Shown here piece after piece: positions 21,355 to 31,050 of a stretch of DNA of 64,000 nt (position 1 is the first letter of the stretch; every line of letters begins with the position of its first letter). The stretch comes from Phymatolithon calcareum. Lineage: Eukaryota > Rhodophyta > Florideophyceae > Hapalidiales. The notes beneath the pieces are model-generated. The model did no database searches and had not been told where the DNA came from. It saw only the letters and a program-made list of their open reading frames with translations. Location: contig OZ345364.1 in NCBI GenBank assembly GCA_977006965.1, forward strand, positions 248,001 through 312,000. The letters are read 5' to 3'. Made by a program: the position numbers and the translations under genes.

Positions 21355-22262
21355 ACGAAAAGCTGCTCCCGTACAGTCTTAGGAGTGTTAATGAGGGCTT
21401 TCAAAGAAACAACTAAACAGATGCAAAAAATACCTCGGGATATCTCTAGGACCCACCGGAATTACGGTCAAAAGCACAATCAGGCGCACAATCAGGCCCA
21501 TAAAAAACGCCAAAGCCACGGTACACCAACTGAAGCCACTTGGGGTATTCATTCGGTAGTTAAACAGCCTGAAATCCATACGTGTCTACAAGCCGTTGAT
21601 CCAAGCACGGTGGGAATACGCTATCCATCTCACGCAGTGGACCTCGGAAGTACAAGAAACTATCAATGAAGTAGAAAGAGCTTTCTTCTTCCATGTATTC
21701 GGCGGTACGGCAAGTGGAATGATCGAGCGGCTCCAGCTTCTGTGCAGGATCAAGCCTCCGGAAAACGGGAGAGAAATAATAGCGTTGGGGATGCTGCGAT
21801 GAGGAAAGGCAAGGAAGTTGGCTATGCAATCCAAGCCAAGGGAAGAGCGAAACTTCAAAGAACTACAGTGGTCAAGTCGTGATATTGCCGTGATACTGCA
21901 ACAAGACCAGTTCACGGCCCCCTGTAAACATAAGCAGCAAGGGAAGTCCACAGGCCAACTCCGACGATTAATCTTCTCAAAAGAAAGTACGAGGCTCGAA
22001 GCAAGAAGAAAGAGGAACATTCCGTACGACAAACCGGATGTTATCCCAGACATTCTCGGGTTTGTCAAAGGTGAAACATCGACAGCTGGCCATAAAATAC
22101 GCAAGCGGCAGATTCCCTCTAGTGAGGACGACCGTAATGTCGATTCTAGGAGGAGCGTTCTTTGCAGCTAGGGCGGGACGCCAAACTGCTCTACAGTGCC
22201 ACCATATTTGACAATATGGAGAACGAAGAGTCCCTGTATTAGGAACCAGGCGATACAATAGA
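21355..22262 (+). pseudogene. Non-LTR retrotransposon C-terminal fragment, copy 1
   Basis: Starts with the block GAAAAGCTGCTCCCGTACAG, which recurs at 22275 and 32520. It encodes, in shifted frames, QARWEYAIHLTQWTSEVQE and HVFGGTASG..ERLQLLCRI, the region after the RT palm where LINE proteins have the l.P..EYa signature. A tail with LEARRKRNIPY and KYASGRFPLVRTTVM follows. The adjoining copy (22265-23215) is homologous throughout, so this is a tandem pair of decayed LINE 3' halves. Confidence 0.6.
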
Positions 22263-22264
22263 AT

Positions 22265-23215
22265 TAAAAAGTTACGAAAAGCTGCTCCCGTACAGTCGTA
22301 AGAGCGTTAATGAGGGCTTTCAAAAAAACAACTAAACAGTTGCAAAAAAGATACGATAATGATGCACGGACTGAGAAAAGGAAGGACGGCCGTGTACGAC
22401 GTGCGTACATTGGGGGTGTTCACGAAAAGGCTGAGTAAACAGAAGTGAATTCAGATATACAAGACGCTAGTACAGCCACGCTGGGAGTACGCAATGCACT
22501 TAGAGGCTTGGACAGAAGACGTAGAAAATGCCGTCAAGGATTTAGAAACAACATTAGTCAATCAAGTATTCGGGCCACTGGCCCGAGGAAGGACGGAACG
22601 GCTCCCTCTCCTGTGCCGGATCCAGACGGCCGCACATCGTCGAGAAATCTCGGCCTTTAACATACTGAGAATGAACAAGGCGAAAGAACGTATGTATTCA
22701 TATGAAGCGCCTGAAAGCATAAACAACCATGAATTGGAGTACACAAGGAAAGATATTCCCGCGATGGAGACCAGAGAGCCATTTGGTGAAGCTGTAAAGC
22801 ATATCCAAACAAACCAGTCTTCGCAAACAGTTCGATCTAAATTTCTGGCAATGGAAAGAGACCGCCTCGAATCGAAGCAGGAAAAGGAAGATTCCAGAGA
22901 ATTTCCAGCAATCCTCAAGTTCCCTAAGGTAAAGCACAGACAAATCGAGCTGTAGTATGCCTGTGGCAGATTCCCCCAGGTGTCAACAACAAGTATGGCA
23001 GAAGAATTCGGCACCAGAGCCAGAGCGCATATGGAGACCCTTGAACAAACGCTAGCAGGATACGAACTCGAAGGAGAAAAAAGACTGGAAGCAGAAATGG
23101 TGCTGGAATAGCTCTTACTATTTATCAAAACACTCAGAACTACTGGAGATTGAAGAGCGCCTGTACTGATTCGCAGAATGCAAGGAAAAGAGCGTTGGAG
23201 TCCAAACACCAACGA
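22265..23215 (+). pseudogene. Non-LTR retrotransposon C-terminal fragment, copy 2
   Basis: Same organisation as the preceding copy: EYAMHLEAWTEDVENAVKDL, NQVFGPLARGRTERLPLLCR, then a lysine/glutamate-rich tail with AMERDRLESKQEKED, ILKFPKVKHRQIEL, a stop, and YACGRFPQVSTTSMAEEFG. The longest open part is 22494-22955. The tail matches the minus-strand fragment at 36549-36881 in each array unit. Confidence 0.6.
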
Positions 23216-23234
23216 CCCCGTAGAGGACTGGGAT

Positions 23235-23370
23235 AGGATTACCTTGAATCCTGAGTTTTCCCGTCCGCCATTCTGGTGGGCATTTCGTGAGCTGCATAAA
23301 GGTAGATAGCATCAGAGCAAGCCTTCCCCATATATTCGAAAGTCTGCGGGGCTTTTAAATAAACTTGAAT
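23235..23370 (+). repeat. R1 repeat end
   Basis: Ends in CTGCGGGGCTTTTAAATAAA followed by an A-rich tail. The body (CCGTCCGCCATTCTGGTGGG, GTGAGCTGCATAAAGGTAG) matches 34680-34812 and the inverted copy at 4028-4165. Confidence 0.65.
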
Positions 23371-23374
23371 TATA

Positions 23375-24310
23375 AAAAATTGCAGGTCTCTTGTGAAACA
23401 TTCTCCGATATGAAGTTTAGAACATTGGTAAACGCGTCCATGAATATATTGTATATGAGCAGATTGAGAGGGGGAATCCCTAGGGCACGCCTTTGTCAAT
23501 GACGAACCATACGGAATCCTCATCGTCTCTCTCGTCTGTGTGAATGAGGGATCCAGAGAGGGGATATCCATTTCAGCGATCTCTGGTTCCAGCGATCTCT
23601 GGTTCCAGCACCTTCCTTGTTCTCTCTGCAAGCCTATTCCGGGGTACGGAGTCGCAAGCAACTTTTCTGACTGAGACTGCCACGCAGCTGGACCTTGTTT
23701 TTCTGCGAGTTGCAGAATGGAGAAGCGCCAACTCAGTGGCCTTTCTTTTCCGGAAATCAAGCTGGGAAACATGGAACTTGTATTTCCTTCAGATCATCTT
23801 GTCTAAGGCCATTTCGATTATCTTTTTTCATGTGACTTAAGAGGGAGATTGGACGGTATCTAGATGGCATTTCTGTATCTCCAACCTTATAGATATGTAC
23901 AGTTCTGCTGTACTTCAAGCCAAGGGTGTGGTTTTCAAACGACCGCAAGCTTCCAAAATCGCGAATAGTACTCTTGCCCAAGGGTCTTTCCAGTTGGACT
24001 ATCCTAGATTGCTGCTTCAATGTCGCTTCGGATCATTCAAGGGTGGCATAATCTTTTGTATCTTTGAGCGAACCTTCCTTGGAGCACCAGAGGGTAGAAA
24101 CGTGGGCAAGGACGAGGGCAGATCCCAGTGTATTTCCCTGTTTGACATTTTCGGTGTTCCTCCTGGAGATGGCTCTTGCCATTTTGAACGTCTTCTCAAT
24201 GGCTGTTGTTGCTGGAAGCTCATACAGGTTATCCAGAAATTTTTGTACGACGCTCTTTTGGCGCCAATTACATCTTTGCTTATTTTTTCTTGAATTCTCT
24301 CAACGTAACG
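23375..24310 (-). pseudogene. Non-LTR retrotransposon reverse transcriptase remnant
   Basis: On the minus strand, in several frames: SRYRPISLLSHM then KKIIEMALDKMI (the YRPISLL block at the beginning of the LINE RT domain), and further on VIDKGVP, a TAG, GFPLS and LLIYNIFMDAF, the GVPQG-x-PLSPxLFNxFMD block with the Gln codon turned to TAG. Upstream are Pro/Ser-rich frames that may belong to the endonuclease-RT linker. The FADD-type catalytic box is not visible. An R1 end directly follows it on the left. Confidence 0.6.
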
Positions 24311-24559
24311 AAGAAAATCGCCGCCAGCTAAGAGATTGAAATTAATTAAGAATATTGCATGTACTATCTTCTGTTCTATTAAAAACTGACGTTTTATCTG
24401 AGAGTGACACGCACTCGCGTCCGTTATGCATGGAATACGAGCGTCTGGCGCTGGAAATTGTGAAATAATCTGGCTGCGAATCTAGGACGAATATTGCTGA
24501 TCTCATCTAAGTTATATCGCCGATCGGAAAGCTTGGCTTCGATTGCCATCAGGCTGGGA

Positions 24560-24728
24560 GACCAGAGGTGGGTTTTGTCTCCCACTGAATTGCGTTACAC
24601 CAACAAGAAAATAAACTCTTCCATAGACAGAAACCACCCAAAACCTCTTGGCACTAGAAAAGTTGCTCCACGTGTGAACAGATACGTTTGTAACTTTTAA
24701 TTAAAAATCAACCTCTAATCTTCTTCTA
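24560..24728 (+). repeat. R3 repeat end
   Basis: Begins near GACCAGAGGTGGGTTTTGTC and shares CCCACTGAAT.G.G.TACACCAA, AAAACTCTTC, CCAAAACCTCTT and TAACTTTTAATTAAA with 37148-37330. It closes with TCAACC and a TTCTTCTTCT tail. Confidence 0.6.
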
Positions 24729-25204
24729 TGCTGGAAGCAATTCTGAGCAAGAAACTTCTCAATGACCATGAAACTGAACGAGATCATGATGAATTAAACT
24801 GGTTTAGAATTCTGTGGAATCTGGAGATAATTGTGGATCAACATGGACACAGTGCTCCAATGTCAAGACAGAGGTTCAATTGAAGATAAGCACGAACGCT
24901 CAATAAGGCCCTACCAGGTAACTAATCCTTGAGATACTGCAACAGGTGAGAAGAGAGCTGCTCCGATTCATTTTTTAGATGATTTGGTTGAACGTGCTTA
25001 GGCTAGGGACTTGGTACGGTACAAGTACTAGAAAAGAGATTACACACGGTGCAGAACCATATCAGAGCAAAAGGATTCAGCCCCATGCGATATTGTAAAA
25101 TCCTCCAGCTTCGAGTTTGCCGCCACTTTGTACGGCCATGCTTCTGGAAACTGAGTCATTCAGAGAGAATAGCGATGATCAAATATTTTTATAGTACAAA
25201 TCTG

Positions 25205-25234
25205 CACCAGGGGATATATTACTATCCCCTGGTG
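25205..25234. repeat. Perfect 12-bp stem hairpin
   Basis: CACCAGGGGATA and its exact reverse complement TATCCCCTGGTG separated by six bases. There is no U-run behind it and no adjacent gene, so a terminator role has no support. Confidence 0.7.
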
Positions 25235-25504
25235 TAGCTCCGTTGCGCCTCTTCGGTTCGATATAATCTGTCGAGAGCACTTTAGAAGAAAGGGCGCCGG
25301 AATAATTGTTCCCGATGACACGACTTTCCAGAGATGCACCATATTCAGCGATCATTGAGAAGGCATACGAGTTTCCATCATACAAAAATCGAACCGCAAT
25401 TGGCAAACAGGCCAAAAGTATTTACCTAATCCAATTTCCCTCATATCTGGTGCATGGCAAGTACTGTTTATCACCAGCGCAGGTGGGCCCTGATGTGTAA
25501 GATG

Positions 25505-25665
25505 AGTGCAAATGACTCACGCGTCCATTTGTTAGTAGAGAAATTCGAATTACGGAGGCCATGAGTGACCAGACTACGCAACATTAGAAAACTGTTCGGA
25601 AAAAAAGCCCCGTTACTCCAAATTGAGGCGTTGGGAGCTCTTAAATAAATCATTACATATCCATG
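25505..25665 (+). pseudogene. R2-type retroelement tail
   Basis: Encodes NDSRVHLLVEKFEL and, past a stop, VTRLRNIRKLFGKKAPLL, and ends with TTGAGGCGTTGGGAGCTCTT and AAATAAATCATTACATATCC. The coding part has a homologue on the minus strand at 3560-3760, and the end is a standard R2 terminus. Confidence 0.5.
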
Positions 25666-25669
25666 ACAA

Positions 25670-26520
25670 TTACTGCCCCCGGAATGACAGTCATTTTCGC
25701 CTTACTCTATGGAGTTTCCCAGTGCTTCCAAAACGATCTCTTTCTGAATCGTCTTTCTCGAAACGTATGTAATTGAATTTATGACAATCTGATTTTGGAG
25801 TGAGATAAAGCTTTCCATTGTTGTGATACGCAACATATGATAGAGCATTCGTAAATTTTTCGACTTGTGCACATTTATCGAAACTTTCTGAAATAGCCTA
25901 CTTCCACGGCTCGTGGAACTCAGTTAAGCACGGGTACAGCCTAAGGGGTGCACCACGTCGCGCTGGGTGTATTATAAGATCGAACTCTTCTATATGAATT
26001 ACAGAAACTTAGATCAATTCATAGTTCAAGTTACCTAATGTATTCTTTTCTCCTTCGCTTTGACTCCAGCATAGAATAACTTGAAGATTTCTATTGCATA
26101 ATAACATACACCACTTTTTTAGAGTAAATTGTTTTCTCTTCCTATTATCTTCCTTTTCGGGGATCTCGACCAATCGATTGCAGAGACTTGTCTCTTTGGA
26201 GTTTCTTCAAAACCATGATTAACATTGCGACTTCTCGCTCTCAACCGGGAAGGTTCTACTTGCGCCTGTTGCAGCATAAGAATCGCCTCGAAGAGACAGA
26301 CTAAAGTTCAGGTAGAGAGAGTAGGATATAGTGGAAGCAAAGAAGGACGTTGAGCTTCTCAAGGAATTTGATAGCTTTAGAAGTGTCTTCCACAAAGCGG
26401 AACAGAGAGCAGTATCGAAGAAGACCGGTGGAAGAGAATTAATCGAGGTATGGACACAGGAAGAAAATGGAAGATCTCGAACTATTCCTAATGAATCGAC
26501 CAAACTACCAGTGGTCCACT
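25670..26520. other. No gene seen
   Basis: Short frames only. A small inverted repeat (TTCCACG..CGTGGAA, 25902-25918) is the only structure noticed. Confidence 0.4.
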
Positions 26521-26524
26521 GCTT

Positions 26525-26580
26525 ATCAAATTGAGGGTTTGGGAGCTTTTAAAATGAATCAACATATAACCCTCTGCTTA
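26525..26580 (+). repeat. R2 repeat end bordering the array
   Basis: TTGAGGGTTTGGGAGCTTTT, AAAATGAATCAACATATAACCC. The tandem array begins 13 bases after it. Confidence 0.6.
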
Positions 26581-26654
26581 TGGGAAAGGACAAAACGGCA
26601 GAGATGCCTAAGGACGATATTTAATACAGCGCCATTGTCCACAAAATCAATACT

Positions 26655-26735
26655 TCTTTTCAATTGAAGTTTATTTAATAGCCTCAAAGTCTTACGAATA
26701 TATGGCCAAGGCTTCCTCAGTTGCTACATTCTAGT
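26655..26735 (-). repeat. R1-like repeat end (unit 1)
   Basis: Minus-strand end CTATTAAATAAACTTCAATTG with body AGTCTTACGAATATATGGCC and AAGGCTTCCTCAGTTGCTAC. A close relative is at 36300-36395. Copies at 37408, 48161 and 58914. Confidence 0.55.
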
Positions 26736-26744
26736 GTTACAGAG

Positions 26745-26905
26745 CACCTCTTTGGAGAAAATCAGTACTAGGTGAATACTTTGGTGTCACAGCCGTGATT
26801 GAGCTGGTCGCGCTCCTACGCATTCTATCTTCATCCAAGATTAGTCCTGAAATTGAATATGAATGTAAGCGACTCACTAGAGCACGACATAATGAAGGCA
26901 TGGGA
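26745..26905 (+). pseudogene. Retroelement ORF tail, VIELVALL block (unit 1)
   Basis: Encodes VIELVALLRILSSSKISPEI then EYECKRLTRA. The same protein string is encoded at 30800-30900 (VIELVALQHTLASSKISADI) and 31045-31135 (SKISPEIDYECKRLTRALVG), where it runs on into VGREIRIKDIL and an R2 end. It is therefore the coding tail of the R2 retroelement; the family is unidentified. Repeats at +10,753 in the following units. Confidence 0.5.
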
Positions 26906-26949
26906 TCTAAAAGACCACAGGCTGGCAGCGTACGGATTGATGCGGATGT

Positions 26950-27731
26950 CCCACGTGCAGACCTTATATGCGATTAATCGCATATCAAGCAAAGAAAACT
27001 TCACAGCTCGCAGAATATCGCCGGTTTTCCAATTTTTTTCCTGTTGATAATCGAAGAGGGTTGTCTGCCTTCTATACAGATGCTCTTCGCCTTCAGAAGA
27101 CTCCTTTATGCTCTATCCCACGTGCATGGGGCATGCGATTTTTCGCATATAAGGAAAATGTACATTTTTGATAGCAACATTGTGCTTTTTTAAACTTTTT
27201 GTCCTTGTTGAAAATCCTGTTGAAGTGTCGAGCATCATAAAAATATCAGCTATGATTACGAAGTTACATGCGAAATATCGCATATAACTGGTTTACTCAT
27301 AGCTCGCCTTCTTTTCGATAAAATGTCTTTAGTTCAATAGAGCAATAACGGAGTCTTCTGAAGGCGAAGAGCATCTGTATAGAAGGCAGACAGCCCTCTT
27401 CGATTATCAACAGGAAAAAAATTGGAAAACCGGCGATATTCTGCGAGCTGTGAAGCTTTCTTTGCTTGATATGCGATTAATCGCATATAAGGTCTGCACG
27501 TGGGCTATAAAACTAAAGACATTTTATGGAAAAGAAGGCGAGCTATGAGTAAACCTGTTGTATGCGATATTTCGCATGTAACTTCGTAATCATAGCTGAT
27601 ATTTTTATGATGCTCGACACTTCAACAGGATTTTCAACAAGGACAAAAAGTTTAAAAAAGCACAATGTTGCTATCAAAAATGTACATTCTCTTTATATGC
27701 GAAAAATCGCATGCTCCATGCACGTGGGATA
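26950..27731. repeat. Interlocked inverted repeat A-B-A'-B' (unit 1)
   Basis: Arm A 26950-27104 is the reverse complement of A' 27350-27504 with few mismatches; arm B 27115-27334 is the reverse complement of B' 27511-27731. The order is A, B, A', B', so the two pairings cross as in an H-type pseudoknot; the gaps are only about 10, 15 and 6 bases. A and B both begin CCCACGTGCA, and A' and B' both end TGCACGTGGG. No protein-coding capacity is evident. Confidence 0.9.
26966..26985. other. Palindrome ATGCGA-TTAA-TCGCAT, first of six
   Basis: Perfect palindrome in arm A. Variants of ATGCGA-N4-TCGCAT occur at about 27133 (TTTT), 27269 (AATA), 27471 (TTAA), 27562 (TATT) and 27696 (AAAA). The half-sites are invariant while the central four A/T bases vary, as in binding sites of a dimeric protein. 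The same six recur in every unit. Confidence 0.7.
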
Positions 27732-27949
27732 TCAACAATACCAGTTTCATGACGAAAATTTAGAGCCTGCCATATAATGTGTTCAACACCCGAAGTGTAT
27801 TAAGTCGGCAAAATAGACCCGTAACTTTGGGAAAGCCGGCAGGAGTCACGACCTGCTGTGATCCAAGTGGAGGTTTGGAATGGAGAATGACGGCCCTCGA
27901 TTGCGTAAGTTGAAGTTCTGCCCTGTGGAAGTTGCTGTTCTCAAGCTGC

Positions 27950-28008
27950 CCTGTTACTCAATTTGAGGCTTTGGGAGCTTTTAAAATAAATTAACATATA
28001 TCCTCCCG
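27950..28008 (+). repeat. R2 repeat end (unit 1)
   Basis: CTCAATTTGAGGCTTTGGGA, GCTTTTAAAATAAATTAACA, then TATATCCTCCC. An R1-like end (AGACTGTTAGATTTTTGAATAAAACC) follows at 28070-28135. Confidence 0.55.
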
Positions 28009-28139
28009 AAGTGTATTGGCGACTACATGCCAGAGGCCCCGACATATACCAAATATACCTAGTCTAGGTAGTCCCTGGAGAAGCTGTGCCCGTATATTCG
28101 TAAGACTGTTAGATTTTTGAATAAAACCTGTCAAAAAAC

Positions 28140-29100
28140 CCTTCTGTGTTCTGGAGACACCAATTCTAAGATCATCATCACTCGAGCCACGCATGAGATA
28201 TCACAGATGCCATGACGATACCTGGAATATGCTCTATTCGTACATGCTTCGGAAGATGTCAAGCTTCTAGTTATAAATCTTGTGGTCGCGCCAGCCACAG
28301 ATCACCAAACTGGGAGCTCTCAAATACAATGACCATTTTGAAAATGGTAAACAGCGATACAGGGATACTCCCCAATAACTTGGTCTCTTTCCGTCAAGCA
28401 ATGATACAGAAGCTTCCTGAAGGGTTTATTCATGTATCTGCATTTTATCGTCGAGATTTTCCTAGAAAAATCGAACACAGTTCGAGGCACTGCAGTAGCA
28501 GGTCTAGAAAATACTGCAATCTTTAAATGAAGCGCAGCATTACCGGGGAGTTCCTTCGAATATCGTCATTTTCTGTCCTTCTTAGAAGGCAAAAGATGCG
28601 TGTGACATTTTGCACATGAAGATTTTAAGAAAAAAGTTAACTAGAGCTTGGGATCATTAAGCACAATCTCATCGACCACCTGCGCACGTCAACTTCGGTA
28701 CAAGCTCATTCATATTCATAACCATCAGGTCGCTTCGCCAAAAAGGGGAGTCCTTTGGAATGATTCCACGACGGAGATTCATCATGGATCTATGAGATGC
28801 ACAACACTATGAATTCTCAGAGGCCGAAAACACATAATATTCTCAAACATTTGGCTAAACTCAGTTGATTCGGACATGTTCTTCCATCTTACCTCTTAAG
28901 TAGTGCCCTTTTTCAAACCCTCAATGCTCCACGTAACAGTTTCTCCAGTGCGAGACAAAGCAGAATAATGTAGCATCTTTAGAAATGTTTCTGGTTTAAA
29001 TGAGAATTGAAAGCCATGTGTGGCTTTCAAAAAACTGGTGTGGAAAAGCTATCCTCTTTGTGCATGGAGTGCATAGGTGAAAATCTCTCGACCGGAAATC
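28140..29100. other. Upstream region of the array gene, no other gene seen
   Basis: Short frames only. Contains a degenerate R2-like GGGAGCTCTCAAATACAATG near 28310 and a hairpin-forming GAAAGCCA/TGGCTTTC pair near 29010-29030 (AAAGCCATGTGTGGCTTT), 80 bases ahead of the TATA box. Confidence 0.4.
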
Positions 29101-29103
29101 TTC

Positions 29104-29111
29104 TATATATA
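29104..29111 (+). promoter_or_regulatory. TATA box of the array secreted-protein gene
   Basis: TATATATA, 92 bases before the ATG. The left paralog has its TATA box at nearly the same distance. Copies at 39857, 50610 and 61363. Confidence 0.65.
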
Positions 29112-29195
29112 GTGGAACGCTTATTCGAACTCTCTTGAGATTCAAGAATCTAGACAGAAACAAACCTGAAAAATTACCCCCACATAACTGCCATC

Positions 29196-29630
29196 ATGAA
29201 GTCGACTATGTTCTTGGTCACCGTAGCAGCTATAATCACCATATCCGTTGGAGTCGTCACAGAGCCCTTGGCGGTTGATGCCAAGCTTGCTCTGATCTCG
29301 GAGAAAAACGTCGATGCAGTACCGCTTTCTCTGCCCGAGGATTCAGTTGATGTGACTGAGAAGTCTGAGGGAACGCTTGGTACTACTGAGCGCAGTGGAA
29401 AGAAGCACCGGCACTGCAAGCCCTATTGGGGCTATTGCTGGAAGTGCAAGTACTATCGGTATCGGTTCTGCAAGAAATATGCGACATATCACTGGAGTCA
29501 CTACAAGGAGCATGACAAGAAGCACGACAACAAGCATTATGGGAAGCATAAGTGCATCGAGTATGGATACAGGTACAAGCGTCACTGCTGGAAATATCGC
29601 TGCTACAAGAAGTGCTACGGGAAGTGGTAA
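29196..29630 (+). CDS. Small secreted Cys/Tyr/Lys/His-rich protein (144 aa), array copy 1
   Basis: Function not recognised. Residues 1-29 form a signal peptide (MKSTMFLVTVAAIITISVGV, cleavage probably after VDA). Residues 30-67 are acidic with ISEK and GTLGTTERS, matching the pro-like stretch of the left paralog; TTER/KK may be a processing site. Residues 68-144 are strongly basic with eight cysteines at 74, 81, 84, 92, 120, 131, 136 and 140. Compared with the paralog, the gap between cysteines 4 and 5 is enlarged from 13 to 27 residues by a His/Lys/Asp-rich insert (KEHDKKHDNKHYGKH) that could bind metal. The ATG is the first after the TATA box; no intron is needed. The 3' untranslated region is shared with the paralog. 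The gene is the only clearly intact one in the 10,753-bp unit, so the array acts as an amplification of it. Extracellular structural protein, effector and cationic defence peptide remain possible. Confidence 0.88.
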   Translation: MKSTMFLVTVAAIITISVGVVTEPLAVDAKLALISEKNVDAVPLSLPEDSVDVTEKSEGTLGTTERSGKKHRHCKPYWGYCWKCKYYRYRFCKKYATYHWSHYKEHDKKHDNKHYGKHKCIEYGYRYKRHCWKYRCYKKCYGKW

Positions 29631-29711
29631 TAGATCTAAGCAGAGATGAATTGTGCATATATCAATAGACATTAATGCTCAGTGCGTGAGAAAGAGGAGG
29701 TGCTCTCCTTA

Positions 29712-29717
29712 AATAAA
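29712..29717 (+). terminator. Poly(A) signal of the array gene
   Basis: AATAAA in CTCTCCTTAAATAAATGTCT, about 80 bases after the stop. Copies at 40465, 51218 and 61971. Confidence 0.7.
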
Positions 29718-29759
29718 TGTCTTTCTCTGAAAATAGGAAGTGCGAAATATTCCCTTTCA

Positions 29760-30080
29760 TATTGTAATTTCTGGCACGTCTAGATGCTTCTGAATGCGAA
29801 GAAGACAAAAACGGAGTAACCGCCGCAATTATAAATCCGAAAAAAGCGGTCTGGAGAAGGAACGGATACTTAGACTACTGTGGAGGAAGCAGAAGTTCCT
29901 CAGATCTGATGGGAAAGGGGGAGAAAAACTGATCCTTGAATTTTCATCCAGGTCGCGACATTGCTTTTCGCAAGGAAAGGGGATACCATCTGGATTGACG
30001 ACTTCCAAGTGCTGTTCTCTTTCTTTATATTCTCCTAAAGTTGAGCGAAGAAGTATATAGACTCTCAGAATGAAGTTACT
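29760..30080. other. No gene seen (unit 1)
   Basis: A lysine/arginine-rich frame (29794-30060) has no recognisable domain and no promoter evidence. Confidence 0.4.
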
Positions 30081-30084
30081 GGGG

Positions 30085-30260
30085 GGATATTTGATGGTTT
30101 TATTTTGAGAGCTCCCAAAGCCTCACCTTGGAGTAACGGGGCAGCTCTTGCGATAATCTCTAAGCTAAAGTCCTCTGGCTACTCAAAACGTTCTTGATTC
30201 GTAATTCTCTCCCAACAAGAGCTCCTGTGAGTCTCTTTTACTCAAACTCAATTTCGAAAG
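30085..30260 (-). repeat. R2 repeat with coding tail, minus orientation (unit 1)
   Basis: Reverse complement of a long R2 copy: ALVGRELRIKNVLSSQRTLA and a stop, about 50 bases, then GGGAGCTCTCAAAATAAAAC, CATCAAATATCCCCCC. It matches 30905-31050 almost base for base in the opposite orientation, so each unit holds an inverted pair of this end. Confidence 0.6.
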
Positions 30261-30767
30261 GTACTGGGGGCCAGACTAACAGGACCATGTCCTCTCGCGT
30301 CCGAAAAATATTACCGGCTTTGACTGACCTGCCGTGAGGGCTACTTCAACTTTTTTAAGAGGAAATTATTTATATGCTCACCAAGTTTCCCGTATTTACT
30401 ACTATACTCACTTTTCCCAGGTGCACTTATGACCCCCGCTTTTGTTGACAGTCTCCTAGCTCTGGTCTAAAGTACTGGTCCGGTGGAAAAAGTCTGCTCA
30501 CAAGTGAATGGAGAGGTAGATTACTGGTGTGGGCATTTCCGGGGGGCAAAAAGTCGAAATGGTTCTACATGTAGCTTCCGCCTCAATACGAGGTCTTTTA
30601 AGGAATTATTGGAGACCCAGAGGCCCAATGAGTCTCTAACTCATCAATGAATATCTAGATTTTTAGGCCCAGCTAGAAAAGGGCTGCACCTAGCCGCTGT
30701 CATCATTTACACAGGAGAAAGAACAACACGTTTAAGGTGCCCAAGGTTGACATTTACCCGAGCCCCC

Positions 30768-31050
30768 CTTTAGAGGAAATCAGTGTTGGGTGCTTACTGT
30801 GGGATTACCACGGTGATCGAACTAGTCGCCTTACAACATACTCTAGCGTCGTCCAAGATAAGTGCAGATATTGAGGTTGAATACAAGAGACTCACATGAG
30901 CTCTTGTTGGGAGAGAATTACGAATCAAGTACGTTTTGATTAGCCAGACGACTTTAGCGTAGAGATTATCGCAAGAGCTGCACCCGTTACTTCAAGGTGA
31001 GGCTTTGGGAGCTCTGAAAATAAAATCATCAAATATCCCTAGCCGCTGTC
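30768..31050 (+). pseudogene. R2 retroelement tail with 3' end (unit 1)
   Basis: Encodes VIELVALQHTLASSKISADI, EYKRLT, a stop, and ALVGRELRIK, then ends in GGGAGCTCTGAAAATAAAAT and AAATATCCC. Unit 4 has its one-base deletion at the equivalent of the start of this copy. Confidence 0.5.

Noticed and set aside
29343-29672. Overlapping long frames on both strands over the array gene (minus 109 and 91 codons, plus 90 codons)
   Set aside because: They overlap the signal-peptide gene, have biased repetitive composition caused by its Lys/Tyr/His codons, and lack their own promoter.
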